DNA of 64,000 nt from Paramoeba atlantica (GCA_977017575.1 CDRNVI010000158.1:62001-126000), one strand, 5' to 3'; counted from the stretch's first letter, positions 1 to 11,821 are shown. The notes: generated by a model not told the origin, from the letters alone. Numbers and translations: made by a program.

Positions 1-3000
1 CCTGGTGACTCATGGCACTCTGACCAGAAAGGACCCATCAATCCACAGTCAGCTCACGGAAATCGATATTCCATCCTCTTTGTTGATGAACACACTGGAT
101 ATACTGAAGTATTTCACCTCTCCTCTCTTGATCAGACCCAAGAAACCTATGAGAAACATCGGAAAAGAGTGCAAACCCTCTTTAATCGCAACATCAAACG
201 ACTGATATGTGATGGACACAGCACCTACAAATCCATGATCACCACACTCGAAAAGGAGGGAACCACTATCACTTTCCGTGCCCCTTATGACCCAAATGGT
301 AATGCATTGGCTGAGAGGACGATTAGAACAATCTTTGAAATGGCTAGAACAATGATGGTGGCATCTGGATTACCTCAAAATCGATGGGAAGAAGCTGTTG
401 ACCATGCTGTGTGGATTTGGAACAGAGTAAAGACAGTAAGACTCAACAACATCACTCCTTTTGAGGCTTATTTCAGAATGAAACCTGACCTTTGACACCT
501 CCATCCTTTTGGCTGTCTTGCACATGCCCTCATTCCCAAGGAGACAAGGAAGAAAACTTTTGATCCCATCACCCGAAGATGTGTATTTATGGGTTTCTCA
601 AAACATCATGATGCATTTCTACTCTTTGATACTGATAGAAAAAAAGAAGTTGTCTCTCGAGATGTGTTATTTTTCGATGATACATTTCCACTTGTACCAG
701 AACCCTTTTCTTCTTCCTCTCTCTCCTCTTCCTCTTCTTCCTCTTCCTCTGCTTATCCTTCTCCTTCTTCTTCTCCTTCTCCTTCTCCCTCAAAGTGTCT
801 TCTCACACCCAACATTGGAAGACACTCTCTCCGATCGTATGTCCCAAATATGGAAGCTACATCCAAATACAGCAGAATTTGCGGAACTGGGGGAGAAACT
901 TTTGATAAAGGGGATGGGGGAGCTGACAAAATGGAAACTGACCACACTCAAGATGAGCAAAACTCGGAGCAGGGGGAGAAGAAACAACACACACCAACTT
1001 GTGATGATGCTTTCAGAGGTACTCCTCCTTCCTTTTCCTCTTCTTTACATCCTCCTTCTCCCCACCATTCTATTCCACCTCGACCTTCCACTCCACCACC
1101 AGAAATCGCTCCCAAGCCTATCTCTCTCGATGCTCTCCTTATCCATGCAATGGAAAATCTTCCTGACACTCCTACAACAATTGATGAAGCTCTCTCTGGC
1201 CCCAATAAAAATGAGTGGTTGAAAGGTCTCACACAAGAGTACAAAGGAATTGATCGACTCAATGTATTTCAGAAATCAACACCTGAGGAAAGAAGAATAT
1301 TTGATACAACACAACAAAAGGTTTTTTCGAATCACAACATTCTCAAGATCAAGACAGATGAATCTGGCAACATCGCTCGATGGAAGGTTCGACTTGTTCT
1401 TCAAGGATGTCATATGAAAGAAGGGATCCATTATGATAAGACATTCTCTCCTTGTACACACCTCGAAAGTGTCCGGATGCTCGTTGCTCTTGCCTCACAA
1501 AAAGGCTGGAAACTCACCCACACTGATGTACCCAATGCCTATCTGAATGGAGAAATGGAGAAACTCGTTTTCACACACCTTCCTCTTCACTGGAACAAAA
1601 TCAATGGGGATTCTCTGGGAAAAGATGGCGATGTTGTTGTACTCCACAAAGCCCTTTATGGAGCTCCAAATGCTGGAAGAGTATGGAACATCTGTATTGA
1701 CAAATATCTCAAATCGATTGGCTATGCCCCTTCTCCAAATGAACCTGCTCTGTACCATCATTCTAATGGATCAATTATTGCTCTCTGGGTTGATGACATC
1801 TTCATTACTGGTCCCAACAATGACCACATCACAGAGACTCTCGCGCAACTCTGCAAAGAATTCCAAGTCAAAACTCTCAGACAAGTCTCTTACACACTTG
1901 GTATCTCCTTCAAAGTCTGCAAAGATGGATCCTACTTCCTCTCCCAAACTGCTATGATCGAAAGCCTCGTGAACTCTCTTGGTTTGACAAATGCTAGAAA
2001 CACAGAGTACCCACTTCCTGCTGGATATCGACCTCATAAAGGAGACTGTCCTCGGAATGCTGCTGAAATCGAAAATATGAAGGATATCCCTTACTGATCC
2101 ACCATTGACAAACTCCTGTACATTGCAATGGCCACACGTCCTGACATTCTCTACTCTGTGATCTCTCTTTCTCGATATGCCTCAAACCCAGGGATGTCTC
2201 ACTGGAAACACCTGAAACAAGTGGTAAGATATTTGAAGGGAACTAAACAGATGGGATTGCTCTACAAACCAAAAACACCCGACATCACCCTCAATGTACA
2301 CTCAGACGCCTCCTACAACTCAGATTATGACACTGGAAGATCATTCCTTGGCTATTGTATGAAACTAAATGATTGTTGCTGGGCATGGCATTCCTCTCTC
2401 TCTAAAACCGTTCCCAAGAGCACTCAACATGCCGAGATTATTGCTGGATCGAAATGTTTGGACAGCACCAGATGGGCCTTGTTCCTTCTTGAACACACTG
2501 ATGTTGACTACACTCAACCCATTCCCTTCCATACAGACAATGAAGCACAGATCAAGACAATGACAAATCCTCAGACTACAAAAGGAAGTCGACATATTCG
2601 TCTCCACTACTTTGATCTTCGTGATGCGCATGATACAAAGGTCATTTCTTTCGAATCTACCTCTACTAATGAACTGTGTGCAGACATCCTGACCAAAGCA
2701 TTAAATGGACAACCCTTTCGAAAACACAGAAGTTCTCTCTCAATCTCTGATCCACCTATTTAACCTGCATTCTCTCTCTCTTCCTCATATCTGACATTTC
2801 TCATCCTGGAGGGTTTTTTGCGCCGTGCTTGTCCCGGTTTTCCCTCGCCTAAGGGCTTTCCACATTGTGGTTTTTCCCTTATCTCTTTACTCTACATCTT
2901 CTACAATGTGATTCTCAACTCTCTGCATACACCATCCATCTGGAAACCCAGTGTACAACATGACTCAAACAAACTGAACCCATGAGGCTGGAGGGAATAC

Positions 3001-3394
3001 TTCTACCCAAGGCCACCTGTTGATATGAAGCGCATAGAGGCATCGTCCCAGTGTCGGAGAAAGAGCTAAGGAACCATTATGTAAGACCACTCATCGATAA
3101 AGTGGCATTCCTTGTCTGGACAAAAACTCGAACAAGTCCCTCCGCACATGCGACTTCGAACATTGTTCAATCACAGGAATAGGGGGAGTGTTGAAGTCTG
3201 AATTCACTGAATATTCCTTAAGACAAACAATGTTGATCCACACCTTTAACATTCGCACCTTCACCGAACTTTCATTGAAATTGCAATGCAATTGTCACAT
3301 TGCGATTGTTGTCGCAATGCCTCTTGAACACAAATAATAAAGCATTCTTATTTTTCCCAATTCAATTGGTCTCGAGGGTTTAACGAGTCCAACA
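1..3394 (+). mobile_element. copia-type LTR retrotransposon, 3' part, broken
   Basis: Fossil Ty1/copia-type element whose 5' part lies outside the window. Parts in order are an integrase core (about 1-495), a reverse transcriptase (about 1200-2090), RNase H (about 2130-2763), a 3' untranslated stretch with a purine tract near 3181-3188, and the 3' LTR. The order integrase before RT is diagnostic of copia rather than gypsy elements. The RT region shows copia hallmarks such as WKVRLV, LTHTDVPNAYLNG and WVDDIF; the RNase H end shows ADILTKAL. A Ser-rich linker separates integrase and RT. The visible coding frame looks decayed, with about two breaks, yet it is otherwise well kept, which suggests a fairly young insertion. 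The upstream LTR and gag are not visible. Confidence 0.93.
3189..3394 (+). repeat. 3' LTR of the copia-type element
   Basis: The sequence starts TGTTG directly after the purine tract AGGGGGAG and ends CAACA, giving the short inverted termini typical of LTRs over 206 bp. An AATAAA-like polyadenylation signal lies at about 3334-3342. The five bases after it (TGAGG) would be one copy of a target-site duplication, but the partner is outside the window. Confidence 0.75.
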
Positions 3395-3660
3395 TGAGGG
3401 AATTCCTGAGAAACTGTCCCATCAATATGGTGTATGTATGTTTCCCAAGTGGTGCAGAAATGGAGGTAGGCTGTGGTTTTTCTCAAGATGGAGTTGAAGG
3501 CATTTACAATGTCCAGTTTAGCAACAATAATGCTGCTAAACTGGACATTGTAAATGCCTTCAACTCCATCTCGAGAAAAACCATCTTCGAAAGCACACTT
3601 CAGTTGGCCCCTCTATTCCTCCCATACCTCTACACCTTCTATTCTAAGGCAAATCCAAAG
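3395..3660 (+). mobile_element. fragment of a LINE-type reverse transcriptase with fold-back
   Basis: Reading right from 3534, the + strand encodes AKLDIVNAFNSISRKT and then FLPYLYTFYSK. This resembles motif A and the following segment of non-LTR reverse transcriptases (LDxxNAFNS...R; FLPYLxxFY). Similarity stops abruptly near 3655. The left arm of the palindrome carries the same motif on the minus strand. The LTR element seems inserted into the left flank. This is a short remnant, not a gene; assignment to a LINE family is inference from the motif only. Confidence 0.5.
3474..3583. repeat. long perfect palindrome (50-bp arms)
   Basis: Arms 3474-3523 and 3534-3583 are reverse complements at 49 of 50 positions and are separated by 10 nt. 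The arms carry the reverse-transcriptase motif in opposite orientations. Such a structure extrudes as a cruciform or forms a hairpin when transcribed. Confidence 0.92.
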
Positions 3661-4298
3661 CATCCTCCCAAACACCAACCTCAAACTCAGCACAGAAAGG
3701 GAGGGAGAGGTTTGTTGGGAAGAAGGTGGGTCATGAGAAGAAAGGCGATGAGAAAGTTGTTGGATGCGAAGGGGAGCAAGAGGGGTGTAAGGAAGGGATG
3801 ATGAGATGGGTAAGATGGGGGAGGAGGCAGAGAGGTGAGGATTATTATTTTGTTCTTGTTCAATAGAATGCCACAATAATATGGCTGATCGAGTGATATT
3901 TTGGGAACCAAAAGTACTTTCACCATTCGAGAGGCTTTATCGCACCGAAGCCTTTTGTCACGTCTGGGAGGGTGGGAGTTGAAAGCAGAATTTTTGGGGG
4001 TGGGTTGGGAGAGGAGGGTTTGGATGAAGCAGGAGGTGGGTGGCGTGGTGGTGAGCGGTTGTTTACGTTTTGTTGTTTGTGGTTTTTTGTGGGGGGAAGT
4101 GGGGAGGGATTGGGAAGGGGATGATTTGGGAGGGTCCGTAGAAGTGGAAAGGTGTGAGGAAGCTTTTGGAGGAGAGCGTGGAGGTGAAGGAAGAAGTGGG
4201 TGGCAGACAGTTGTCCTGATAACGTTCAAAAAAAACAAAAAAACAAAAGAAAAAAAAGGGAAAAAAAGGGAAAAAAAGGGGAAAAAAAAAAAAAAACA
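3661..4298. other. gene-free, purine-rich DNA
   Basis: A G/A-rich + strand with long open frames on both strands that have no recognisable domain, ending in A-tracts (4227-4296). The last A-tract is the T-run terminator of the minus-strand tRNA. I see no gene. Confidence 0.5.
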
Positions 4299-4370
4299 GC
4301 CCTCGGCGGGGCTCGAACCCGCGGCCACTAGATTAAGAGTCTAGCGCTCTACCGACTGAGCTACGAAGGC
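4299..4370 (-). tRNA. tRNA-Lys (CTT)
   Basis: The minus strand folds into a full cloverleaf: acceptor GCCTTCG/CGAGGGC, D arm GCTC...GAGC, anticodon loop CTCTTAA with anticodon CTT, and T arm GCGGG-TTCGAGC-CCCGC. A and B boxes are canonical. It has no intron. A run of Ts follows on the minus strand (A-tract up to 4296) as pol III terminator. Confidence 0.95.
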
Positions 4371-4497
4371 TTGCTTGAATAATTCACTCAAATTTAGAGT
4401 TTTGATTGTTTTCACTGCCTTTTTTTTTCGTTTTTTTTTTTGCGTTTTGTCTTTTTTGTTTCTTTTCCCAGTCTTTTTCTCTTTTTGTTTGGTAAAA

Positions 4498-6794
4498 ATG
4501 AGTAATGAGAATGAGACAGAGATTGGAGAAGAAGAAGAAGAGGACATTTTGTTGGATAGTGGAGGAGGTGATCGACATCCTGCTGTCTTGGAAGCTCAGC
4601 TTCATCATTTTCAGTGTTTTGTTTTCTTTTTTTTTCTTTTTTTGTGAGAGAAGTTTTTTCTTTCTCTTTCTATTTTCTCCTCTCTCTCTCTTTCTCTCTT
4701 TTTGAAACTCAAATTTTCAATTTTCAGCTCTTTATTTACAAATTGTAAAAGAGAAAGAAGCTCAAGAATCAAACCTTAGAAGAGAGATTCGAGAAAAAGA
4801 GAGAGAGAAGAGAGTCATTCTCGCACAAAGGGATGAAACGAATCGTTTGTATCACATCTCTGAGGTTCCTTTTTCTCTCCTTTCCATTTTTCAATCTCAA
4901 AAAGAGCTCTTTTTTTGAGATTCTTTTTCTTCTCTCTCTTCTTCTCTTTTTAGGCGGAGTGGGCACAAATTGAATTTGAACTCGAAAATAAGCTTGAATC
5001 TGCGTTGAAAGAAATTTCTTCTCTCAATTCTCGGTTGTCAGGTCCTCTTTTCTTCTTCTTTTCTTTTTTAATTTTCTTTCCTGAAATTGTGAATAGAAAA
5101 GGGAATGAAAGTGAATTATTCCATTCCCAAGGTTTTTCTTTTTTTCTTTCCTTTTTTTCAAGCTTTTTGAGAAGGAAAAAAAATCTGTTTTTGAGCTCTC
5201 TCTCTCTCTCTCTTCAGAATGGAGAAATCTTTTCAAATGAAATCAAAAAACTGTCGATTCTTCGAGATCGACTAGTTTCCCTCAATCAAAAGGCTTCTTC
5301 TTTTTCTCTCTCTTCTTCTTCCTCTTCTTGTGAGCAAGAGATCGAACAATTAAAAAAAGAGAGAGAAGAATTATTGAGAGAGCGAGAGGAAAGAGAGCAG
5401 AGAGAGAGAGAGAGGGGAGTGGAGAGAGAGAAAAAGAAACTCGCCCAAAATGAGAAAATTGAGAGACTGACAAAAGAAAAAGAAGAGTTGAAGGGAGAGA
5501 TAAGCACTCTTTTAGAAAAGAAAGAAAAAGAGCAAAGAGAGAAAGAGAATACACTTCAAATAGAAATTGAAAAATTTAAGAAAGAAAGGAATGAACAAAA
5601 AGAAGAGAATGAGAAATTAAAAAGAGAGAAAGAGGAGCGAGAGGCAGAGCAAATAGAGAAAATAGAGAAAGAAGAGAATCTTCAGAAAATTGTTGAGCAA
5701 CAAAGGAAAGAGATAAAAGAGATGAAAAAAGATCTTGAAATGTTAAAAGAAAGAGAAATTAAAGAATTCAAAGAAGAAAACAAAGAGACCAAAGAAAATG
5801 AAGAAAAAGGAAGAGTAGAGCAAGAAGAAAAGGATGAAGAAAAGGAAGAAGAAAAGGAAGAAAAGAAAGAAGAAAAGGAAGAAGAAAAGAAAGAACAAAC
5901 TTCAAAAGAAGAAAAAGAAGAGGGAGAAGAAGAAGAGAGAGGAATATTAGAAAGAGAAACTTCCCAGATCGAAATCGATACATGGATCCTTCGAAACATT
6001 CAACTTGAAACAGAAATCGAAAAAATGAGATCAGGTTTTTTTTTTTGGATGTGAGTGTCACGTTATGTTTGTTTGTGTTTGTGGGGTTTGTCAAAGGTGT
6101 CAAATTTTGGGGTTCGATTTCTGTTGAGCTGATCAAGACCAATTTTTATTTCCTTTTTCCTTTCCAATTATCTTTTTCAGAATATGCTCTAGCAATGCAG
6201 GGATATCGAGAAAAAGAAGAAGAAAGCCTCTCCATTTTGGGAGAGAACGAAAAATTGAAAAGACAAATCGAATTACTTCTGAGAGAAAAAGAAGAAAAAA
6301 GCAAAGAAAACAAGAACATTCGGCAAGAGAATGACTCTCTTCTCTTTCAATTAAGGTCGAAACACAACACATCTCGTTTGAATGTTCGAAAATTATCGTT
6401 GGTTCCTGCTCCACCAGCTCGTGTTGCATCACCTCCTCGCTCTCTTCCCTCTGTTCAGTTAATGAGAGAGAAAGTGAAGAGTGAACAAAACTTAAATGCT
6501 TGGAAAGGTTTCTCTGATCCTCTGTTTGTCACCCTCTCCTTTCTAATTTTCCCTCTAGCTGAAAAATACAGAGACAGAGGGGCGAATCCCTCCTCCTCCT
6601 CATCTTCAAATGTGACGAATTTTATTGGAACAAAGAGAGGCGGCGAACTCAGAAAAGAAGAAGAAAAAGAAGAAGAGAATGGAGAGGGAGAGAGAGTAAA
6701 TGGAGAGGGAGAGAGAGTAATGATTCGTTGTTTTATTTGTTCCAAAAATGTTCCGGTTGATGCTGTCGATCGACATGTCTGTCAAAGAAAGTGA
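4498..6794 (+). CDS. long coiled-coil protein with C-terminal C2HC-like zinc finger
   Basis: Unrecognised protein of about 585 residues. Exons by reading: 4498-4615, 4728-4864, 4954-5041, a 35-nt micro-exon 5097-5131, 5218-6034, 6181-6507 and 6559-6794; all phases fit. An acidic N-terminus (GEEEEEDILLD) is followed by almost continuous heptad-like Glu/Lys/Arg/Leu sequence from about residue 45 to 450, with pure Lys-Glu stretches near the centre. A less charged Pro/Ser/Arg segment follows, then a final finger CFICSKNVPVDAVDRHVC (Cys-x2-Cys ... His-x-Cys). This layout (coiled coil plus terminal C2HC finger) is seen in centrosomal, tethering and ubiquitin-binding adaptor proteins, but the sequence is too simple to assign. 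The start codon follows a T-rich leader. Confidence 0.75.
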
Positions 6795-6816
6795 AGTGCA
6801 AAAAGAATAATACACA

Positions 6817-7020
6817 CTAAATTAACTTAAAATTTTGTTTATTTTTCAGATTGGGTTTTTTGGTTTCATTTTCTTGATCCACTTGACACCCATCCTCTCT
6901 CTTTCTTTTTTTTGCTTTCTCCGAGCTCAATTCAGCATTGCCTCTGTCACCTCGGATTTGCCCTGAACTTGGTTTGTACACAGATTGTAAAAGAAGGTCA
7001 ACAAACCTTCCCACAACCAA
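6817..7020 (-). other. possible C-terminal exon of a small minus-strand gene
   Basis: An open frame ending TAA at 6817 encodes a Lys-rich tail (SSEKAKKRKREDG, then a terminal NKQNFKLI) after a segment VDLLLQSVYKPSSGQ. It would be convergent with the coiled-coil gene, 22 bp away, as other neighbours are here. No ATG or convincing upstream exon is visible, so it may be spurious. Confidence 0.25.
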
Positions 7021-7272
7021 AAAAATGAAACGAAAACGTATTCAACTTTTCCAGAATTCTTGTGGGAAAACAGAAAAATTGTCTAAAATCTGGAGACCTA
7101 AATCTAGCGCGAGTTCTTTTTCATTTTCGTTTTCGTTTGCAACAGAAAATCTGGTTGTTTCAAAGTTCCAAGGGAATTGGTTCACAGTTCTTTTTCTTTC
7201 CCAATTCACAACTCCTTTTCTCCCATTTTTCTCAAGAAGAGATTGAATTCTTTCTTTCTCTCCTTTTTTGTG
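7021..7272. other. upstream region of family member A
   Basis: AT-rich sequence with T-tracts before the start at 7273. It contains CTAGCGCGAG at about 7113, similar to the TTTAGCG motif before other + strand genes. Nothing else is recognised. Confidence 0.3.
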
Positions 7273-9411
7273 ATGAGGGATGTGATCTTTTTCCTTTTCT
7301 TTTGTTCTTTTGGATTGAGTGGGAAGAGTTCATCCTCATCATCAAGATTGGACAAATCTCCTGCAACTGATTTGAGAGTTGCTCTTTGTTTGGTTGGAGA
7401 GATGAGGAAATTTGAACTGACAGGTTTTTCCTTTCTCTTTTTTTTTCCCTCACCCTCCTTTTCTTCTCTTTATTGATCTTTTTTCTTTTCTTTTTCTCTC
7501 TTTCAAAGTGGCGAGTTTGTTTCATCATTTAGTGAAGTACTTGGCAATTCATTCTTCAAGAGTCGATATCTTTTTCTCTTCATTTTTAAGTGAAGACTCT
7601 TTCAAAGTTTTCTTTTTTGTTTTTAGTTTCGAAAAATTGAAATTTTGTTGATTGAATTTTTAGTTAGCTTTATTGAACAAAGAACTCGAACTCCTAAAAT
7701 TAGGACTTCCTCAAGGCCGAGAAGTGAATATCCAAGGCATCAAAATGACAATCCAATATCCATATCAATCATCAAAATGTCTCTTTTCCTTTCCTTTTTT
7801 ATCTCAATTATTTTTTCGATGTTTGTATTCATTTGAATCATTTTAGATTCAAAACTTGCAGTTCCAAATTGCGCGAGTGGGAGGGACGGAATTTTTGGTC
7901 TGTATAATTTGACTCTTGGGTGTAATGAGGTTTCTTTTGAAATTCATTACAAATCTTTCCCACTTCATTATTGTTTGACCCAATTCTTTCAGATGATTTT
8001 AAGTGAAGAAAAGAAAGGGAATTTCCTCTATCACACAAGTAACATTTTCTCTCATTTCTTTCAATTGTTGGTTGCTCTTTGACTAAAATTACTGGGTTCC
8101 AAAAGTCCTCAAAACAAGACCTGACGCATTATGGTATGAAGTGCCAAAGAATCTCCCCATTCTTTTTCAAAGAAATCAAACTTGTGTTTTGATTCCAAGA
8201 AATTACAATTACAAGGGTTTGAATGACCGCTTTATGATTGGTCCGTATGTATTTTTTTATCTTTGGAAGAGAAAGGAGAAATTTCATCATTCCAAGACTC
8301 ATTTTAATTTTGGAATTTAGGAGAAATCAGATGATTCTTGCAAACAATCGATTTGAGACCCTTCAACAAGGACAAATTTCGGCTCAGTACTCCTCTTCTT
8401 TTGTTGAATTCAGATGGTTTTTTTAGCTGATTTCTCAATTTCTTACGGTTTTGTCTTCTAGGTCGAAAAACAGCGAAGTTTCGCTCAAACGAGAAATGGA
8501 AATGAACAGGATTTGTGTGACACAAATTTCGGTACTTTATTCAATCATTTCATTCCTCTCTTCCCCCTTGCTGATTCCTTCTCAAAAAAAAGTGTGAAGA
8601 ATCAAATGGCTCTGCATGCCCTGTTCCATTTTGCCTCCTTCGACTTTATCGACCGGTTTTTCTTGTCCTATCATTTGAATTATTTTTTCTTGAAACTGAT
8701 TTAAAACATTAAAATAGTCAGATGGACCAATTACAACGGAAGAAGGGATTCATCCAGTTTACGATGTATTTTGTTTGTTTTTTTTCCAGAGAAAATTGGA
8801 TATCTTTGTTGACATGACTTCTGAACAAGGGTGGGTCTTGTATGCCATGTAAAATGAGGCATTGTAAAACCATTCATGCAGAATGGAAAACTTACTTTCA
8901 ACAACAAATGACTACCTTTCACACCTTTGGACCGATCTTACATTTAAACCATCTCCTTGGGAGAATGAAACATCTCTCTGATTGCGAAAGGATCCTCAGT
9001 GTGACCCTCAGGTTTTATCTTTTTTAATTCTTTTCTTTTCAATTTACCTCATTTATTCATCGCACTTGTCCAGAGGTATTCGTTGGATTTCTGATTCAAC
9101 TTTCGGGGATGTTTGTTTATTTTGGGCAGCAGGGGTTGGTGCTTCCAACTCCTCTCTCATCCTTCCCCCAAAATTTCGAGAAGATATTCTTAAAACCTTT
9201 TCTCCATCAACCTTGCGGTTTGTTCAAAAATGAGACATGCTGTAACACATCGAAGAAATTTTGAAATATTTTCTTTTTCAGAGGTTTGCAGGCATGGACT
9301 GGTGATGAATCTTGTCTTCACTTTCCTGGGATTTTATGTTCTTTTGAGGAATTTAAACTTGTTCGGGGACGTGCTGCCAAAGTCCGACAAATTATGACAA
9401 AGAGAGAGTAG
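7273..9411 (+). CDS. secreted glycosyltransferase-like protein, DUF7796-like family, member A
   Basis: Twelve exons give about 428 residues: 7273-7423, 7509-7606, 7664-7778, 7847-7929, 7993-8038, 8106-8244, 8321-8386, 8462-8531, 8593-8655, 8830-9011, 9074-9217 and 9282-9411. The N-terminus is a signal peptide (MRDVIFFLFFCSFGLSG). Landmarks in order are VALCLVGEMRKFELTG, RVDIFFSSFLSEDSFK, IKMTIQYP, DGIFGLYNLTLGCNE, LKTRPDALW, GLNDRFMIG, ANNRFETL, CPVPFCLLRL, GGSCMPCK and RWISDSTFGDVC. The same series (VAVCLVGGARRFELTG, LFLHSPLDKxSYKF, RTRVDGYW, GGLNDR, CxPC) is what I recall of the plant DUF7796 family. The R-T-R-x-D-x-W and N-D-R-x-x-x-G motifs look like those of GT-A-type glycosyltransferases, so a Golgi or secreted sugar-transfer role is plausible but inferred. 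It ends 15 bp from member B, tail to tail. Confidence 0.8.
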
Positions 9412-9426
9412 TAATCTACCTGAAGA

Positions 9427-11667
9427 TCATCTTTTTCGTATTTTTTTTTTGGATTTTGGGTATTTGCGAGAGTGAAAGCCATGCATGATTGGCATCTCTT
9501 CTTTTGGATTTTGTTGATCAACTGCAAGTTTGTATTCTTCAGGAGAACATACAACAGGATAACGCAAACAACGAGTTTCAAATGGTTCCCAACTTAACAA
9601 GCCTCTGTTTTCAGACCTTGAATAATGATCAAAAAGGAAAATTATTCAAAACTGAAGAGAACCTCATTGCTGCAGTAGACAATTGGTTGGACAATGTACG
9701 ATTTGAGAGAAAGATTGGGGTGGTATTCTTTGAGATTAAAGGGATGGAACTTTCAGAGGGAGCTGAGATGAGACATAAATCAAAAAAATTGACATCTGAT
9801 TGCCAATTGATTCCTCTATGAGAGGGAAAGTTAGAACAAAAAAATAAAATAAAAATAAAAATCCAAAGCTCCGAAACTGAAGAGATTGGTTGAGGATCGC
9901 GGCACATTCTGAAGTCTGATTGATATCATGCAAGAGTCGGCGCAAATGAAAAAAAGGATGAAGATAATCGCCTGTCTTTGTCATGTCAAGAAAATTTTTC
10001 ATCCATCCCAAGGGGAGTTCATCTCGATCACAGTTATTTTTACATGGTTTACAAGGACCACCCTAAAAAGATCCAAAATATGAAAATTTAATTAATGGAA
10101 CTGAAGATTTGTGGAAAGAAACAAACATCTGCAAAATTTGTTGAGTCTTTCTGATCCGGAACCTTTTCGATATGGTTGAGAAATTATGAAAAGATGGAAT
10201 GAAAAATTCAAAAAAAGAAGAACCGAACGCGCCAAACGGAATGAACAAAATGGCAAAGGACATTCCCCTCCTCCAGAACACTATCAAACCGCTGGTTAGA
10301 AACTTGAAAGAGAATCTCAAGAGAATGAAACATGAAACTGAGATTTTTTGAACACAAATATGCCGATTAAAAAGCTCGAATCTGAGTGACACCTCACTAT
10401 TGTGCGGTTTTCTGAAAAAGATTTGTTTGAGAGAGAGAGAAAAAAAGGAATTGTTTCAGAGTTTCGAAAAAAAAGAAAACACTGCTGGGGGAGTGAGAGA
10501 AAGAGATTCAAATCGATTTGTTGCATTTATCATCTGTCCTCTTCTGAAAAAGATCTCTTCTGAGATTAAATTCCTTTCTCTGAACATTCTTTTTTCTCTC
10601 CAATTCTTTTTTCTCTTCTAATTCTTTTTTCTTTTCTAATTCTTTTTGAGAAGAAAAGAAATACCGGCCCATCATGAAGCGATCGTTATATCCAGCAAAA
10701 TCATGTAATCGAGGAAGAAAAACACATTTCGATCCTATTTCAAGCTCAATCTTCAAATATTTTCAAACTTCGAACCAAAAGAGAAATTGTGACTTTGTAA
10801 ATTGATCGAGAGAGCTGGTTTTCTCAACCACAATCCATCCACCCTTGTTTTCAACACTAATAATGAAAAGAATTGAGAAAATGAAATGAAATGGAAATGA
10901 TTAAAACTCTGATTGTGAAACCTACATCATACTGGAAATTCTCTTTTTTCTCTTGTTCCAAAATTAACTGTTTGTGTGAGAGAAAAGAATATTATTTTTG
11001 GATCAGAAAACTCACACCCTTCCTTTTCTAAAATTTGTGTTCTTTCTTTGAAAAAAACCAAACCTCAGAACAAGAACTCGTCAAATTGAAAAGAGCAAAG
11101 ATCGCTTCTTCTCCTGTTTTACAATTTGGCATCAAAATATGTCGAACTTGTGAAAAAAAAGTTGAGTTTATCATGAAGAGAAAAAGAGAGACAAAAACAA
11201 GAGAAAAGGGTTATTACATGGAGAAGTGAGAGAGGGATATTGGAAGGGCATTCGAATTGTCACAACTCGTACATTGGGAATCGAAAACTGTTTCAAGAGA
11301 ACAATCTTTGTTGAAAGAGATGAGAAATAAAAGAAAAGAGTGGGAAGAGAGGGGAGAGAGAACTTTGAATGATTCATGTGTCAAAAAAGAAGAGAAGAAA
11401 ACATCAACTCTCTTTGATTGTTTGGCAACAGTCTCTAAAAAATGAGTAAAGAGACCAAAAACTGAAATAGGAGAGTAAGAGAATGGAAGAAAAGAGATGA
11501 AGAGATGAAGAGAAGAGAAGACCTGTAAACTCAAATGATCGAAGTTCACCCACCAAACAAACCGCAACAAGAGGAGGAGGAACTTTCCGAGTCCCTTTTA
11601 TCACCCGTCCTCCGTTGACAAGAAAAGGGAAAATGAAAAAGAGGAGAAAAAAGAGTCCAACTTTCAT
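9427..11667 (-). CDS. secreted glycosyltransferase-like protein, DUF7796-like family, member B
   Basis: A paralogue of member A with matching intron positions: exon 1 is 11523-11667, exon 2 11364-11461 (98 nt, as in A), exon 3 11218-11305, and the last ends TGA at 9427. The start MKVGLFFLLFFIFPFLVNGG is a signal peptide. Landmarks are VAVCLVGELRSFEFTG, RVDVFFSSFLTHESFK, IRMPFQYPS, EEAIFALFNLTSSC, LKTRVDGLW, GYNDRFMMG, NATNRFESL, CPLPFCSFRLA, GGPCKPCKNNC, GINWQSDVNFFDLC and RGLLSWEPFETRCLRYPVVC. The RVDGLW form is closer to the plant motif than A's RPDALW. The C-terminus is basic (KSKKKIRKR). Protein length is about 450 residues. The close convergence with A, with about 50% identity by eye in the motifs, points to an old inverted duplication. 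Confidence 0.78.
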
Positions 11668-11821
11668 TTTCTCTCTCTGATGTTCATGTTGAGAAAAGGG
11701 GAGAAAAGGAGAGAGGAAAGAAGAGAGAGAGGGGTTTCTGCTGGCAAAAGCAAAAACAAAAACAAAACACAATTTTCCTTTGAAATATAAAAATCTTCAA
11801 TTTTCATTCTTTTTCAACTCA

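Noticed and set aside
589-1222. Separate Leu/Ser-rich gene within 509-1222
   Set aside because: Alternative frames of the linker between integrase and reverse transcriptase of the copia-type fossil.
3687-4328. 213-residue minus-strand open frame
   Set aside because: It is the shadow of a G-rich strand (Pro/Ser/Leu-rich, ending in Phe runs from A-tracts) and overlaps the tRNA-Lys; no domain.
5682-5999. Poly-Ser open frame on the minus strand
   Set aside because: Antisense of the Lys/Glu coiled coil (GAA/GAG read as TTC/CTC); no independent support.
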